In this document: positions 63,200 through 64,000 of the stretch, piece by piece | Numbering within the stretch: the first letter of the stretch is position 1 | How the letters are laid out: each line of letters starts with the position of its first letter | NCBI RefSeq assembly: GCF_014648995.1 | Contig: NZ_BMSE01000001.1 | Span: forward strand, 310,001 to 374,000 | DNA length: 64,000 bases | Direction: 5' to 3' | Source: Streptomyces massasporeus | GTDB lineage: Bacteria > Actinomycetota > Actinomycetes > Streptomycetales > Streptomycetaceae | Program-made: the position numbers and the translations under genes | The notes under the pieces: generated by a model | Database searches by the model: none | Seen by the model: the letters and a program-made list of their open reading frames with translations, nothing else | What the model was told of the DNA's origin: nothing

Positions 63200-64000
63200 C
63201 GCCGCCGGCCCGGAGGTACGCCACCGGGTCGACGTCCGAACCGAAACCGGGCCCCGTCCGCACCTCGAAGTGCAGATGCGGGCCCGAGCTGTTTCCGGTG
63301 GAGCCCGAGCGGCCGATGCGCTGACCGGCGCTCACCGACTGCCCGTCCCGCACGGAGATCGCCGACAGGTGGGCGTACTGGCTGTAGCGGCCGTCGGCGT
63401 GCCGGACCACGACCTGGTAGCCGAACGAGCCGCCCCATCCCGCGCTGACGACGCTGCCCGCCGCGACCGACTTGACCGACGTGCCCGTGGGCACGGGGAA
63501 GTCGATGCCGGTGTGGTAGCCCTTCGACCAGGAGGAGCCCGCCTTGCGGTAGGGCGTCCCGAGTGAGGCGCCGACGGGGGCGACGAGGCCCTGCCGGGTG
63601 GCCGTGGACCGACCGGCGCGCTCCTTGCCCTCGTCCTGGGACCGCTCCTTGGAGCGCTCCTTCGGCCGCTCTTTGGCGCGGTCCTGGACCGGCTTCTTCG
63701 TCGAGGGTTTCGCCGACGGCGCCGGCCGGTGCGCCGGCCTCGTCTTCGTGGCGCCCTCGCCGCGCAGCGCGAGGCGCTGGCCGGGCACGATCAGATCGGG
63801 GTCGGACCCAATGGCCGAGCGATTGGCCGCGTACAGGCCCCGCCAGCCGCCCCGGACGTCCTGGTCGTCCGCGATGCCGGAGAGGGTGTCGCCGTGGACC
63901 ACGGTGTACATCTCCGCGTTGCCCGCCCGGGACTGCGGCGTGGACTGCGGCCGTACGTCCTCGATCGAGGTCTTCTTCTTCGTGTCCTTCTGCTTCGTGC
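63189..64000 (-). CDS. LysM - M23 peptidase, start outside window
   Basis: Secreted cell-wall hydrolase/endopeptidase candidate. The visible 269 codons end at 63189; the reading frame continues past 64000, so signal peptide and N-terminus are not seen. A LysM domain (MYTVVHGDTLSGIADDQDV...LIVPGQRLAL) is followed by a charged Lys/Arg/Glu linker. The M23 (LytM) domain has HTGIDFPVPTG with the first zinc ligands and GPHLHFEVRTG with HxH. All zinc ligands are present, so it is probably active. Confidence 0.92.
   Translation of the reverse strand, partial: TKQKDTKKKTSIEDVRPQSTPQSRAGNAEMYTVVHGDTLSGIADDQDVRGGWRGLYAANRSAIGSDPDLIVPGQRLALRGEGATKTRPAHRPAPSAKPSTKKPVQDRAKERPKERSKERSQDEGKERAGRSTATRQGLVAPVGASLGTPYRKAGSSWSKGYHTGIDFPVPTGTSVKSVAAGSVVSAGWGGSFGYQVVVRHADGRYSQYAHLSAISVRDGQSVSAGQRIGRSGSTGNSSGPHLHFEVRTGPGFGSDVDPVAYLRAGGVRI

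Overview
The window is high-GC actinobacterial DNA, almost certainly a Streptomyces chromosome. Codon third positions are nearly all G or C, GTG and TTG starts with GGAGG-type ribosome sites are common, and the gene content is typical: sortase, ECF sigma factor, SpoIIE phosphatases, GlgC/GlgA, WS/DGAT, and a sugar importer without its own ATPase. From memory, the order sdhAC - LysR - rmdA - lipoprotein - proline-rich protein resembles the S. coelicolor SCO0922-SCO0931 region, and the WS/DGAT resembles SCO0958; this was not checked by alignment. I saw no rRNA, tRNA, CRISPR array, integrase, transposase or prophage genes.

Layout. 1-6.4 kb: 3'-truncated sdhA and sdhC (minus) with a divergent LysR regulator, then a coupled methyltransferase - c-di-GMP enzyme pair (rmdA-like). 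6.7-12.7 kb: a cell-surface block with a lipoprotein, a proline-rich secreted protein, a DUF4239-like membrane protein, two small signal-peptide/C-terminal-anchor proteins, a class F sortase and a polysaccharide deacetylase. 12.8-27.2 kb: lysX, a USP, a CapA-like protein, an ECF sigma factor and zinc anti-sigma factor flanking an unknown gene, two SpoIIE-type phosphatases around a DNA glycosylase, a lipoprotein and a lipase-maturation-factor-like membrane protein.

27.2-47.3 kb holds two adjacent sugar-use loci. The first is an eight-gene operon (RbsB/A/C-type importer, fuconate dehydratase, SDR, aldo/keto reductase, mutarotase, lactonase-type amidohydrolase) with a divergent FadR-type GntR regulator. 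This fits the non-phosphorylating L-fucose pathway. The second is a six-gene operon (binding protein, two permeases, GH5-like beta-mannosidase, GH85 endo-beta-N-acetylglucosaminidase, GH38 alpha-mannosidase) with a divergent LacI regulator. This fits high-mannose N-glycan release, uptake and trimming. Together they suggest use of (fucosylated) glycoprotein glycans. Most junctions within both operons are 4-bp ATGA/GTGA overlaps.

47.3-64 kb: a secreted alpha/beta hydrolase, an amidase, a VOC protein and an acetyltransferase. A 57-codon gene (51074-51247) whose product looks like a cyclophane (AmcA-like) RiPP precursor follows, with no maturase in view. Next are a degenerate HD-domain protein, a zinc-ribbon SDR lacking the catalytic Tyr, a WS/DGAT acyltransferase, a secreted PA14-GH2 enzyme with its own LacI-type operator, glgA (GlgM-type) and glgC, a FhuF-like Fe-S protein, an EamA-type transporter with a 33-residue repeat tail, and a LysM-M23 peptidase cut by the window end.
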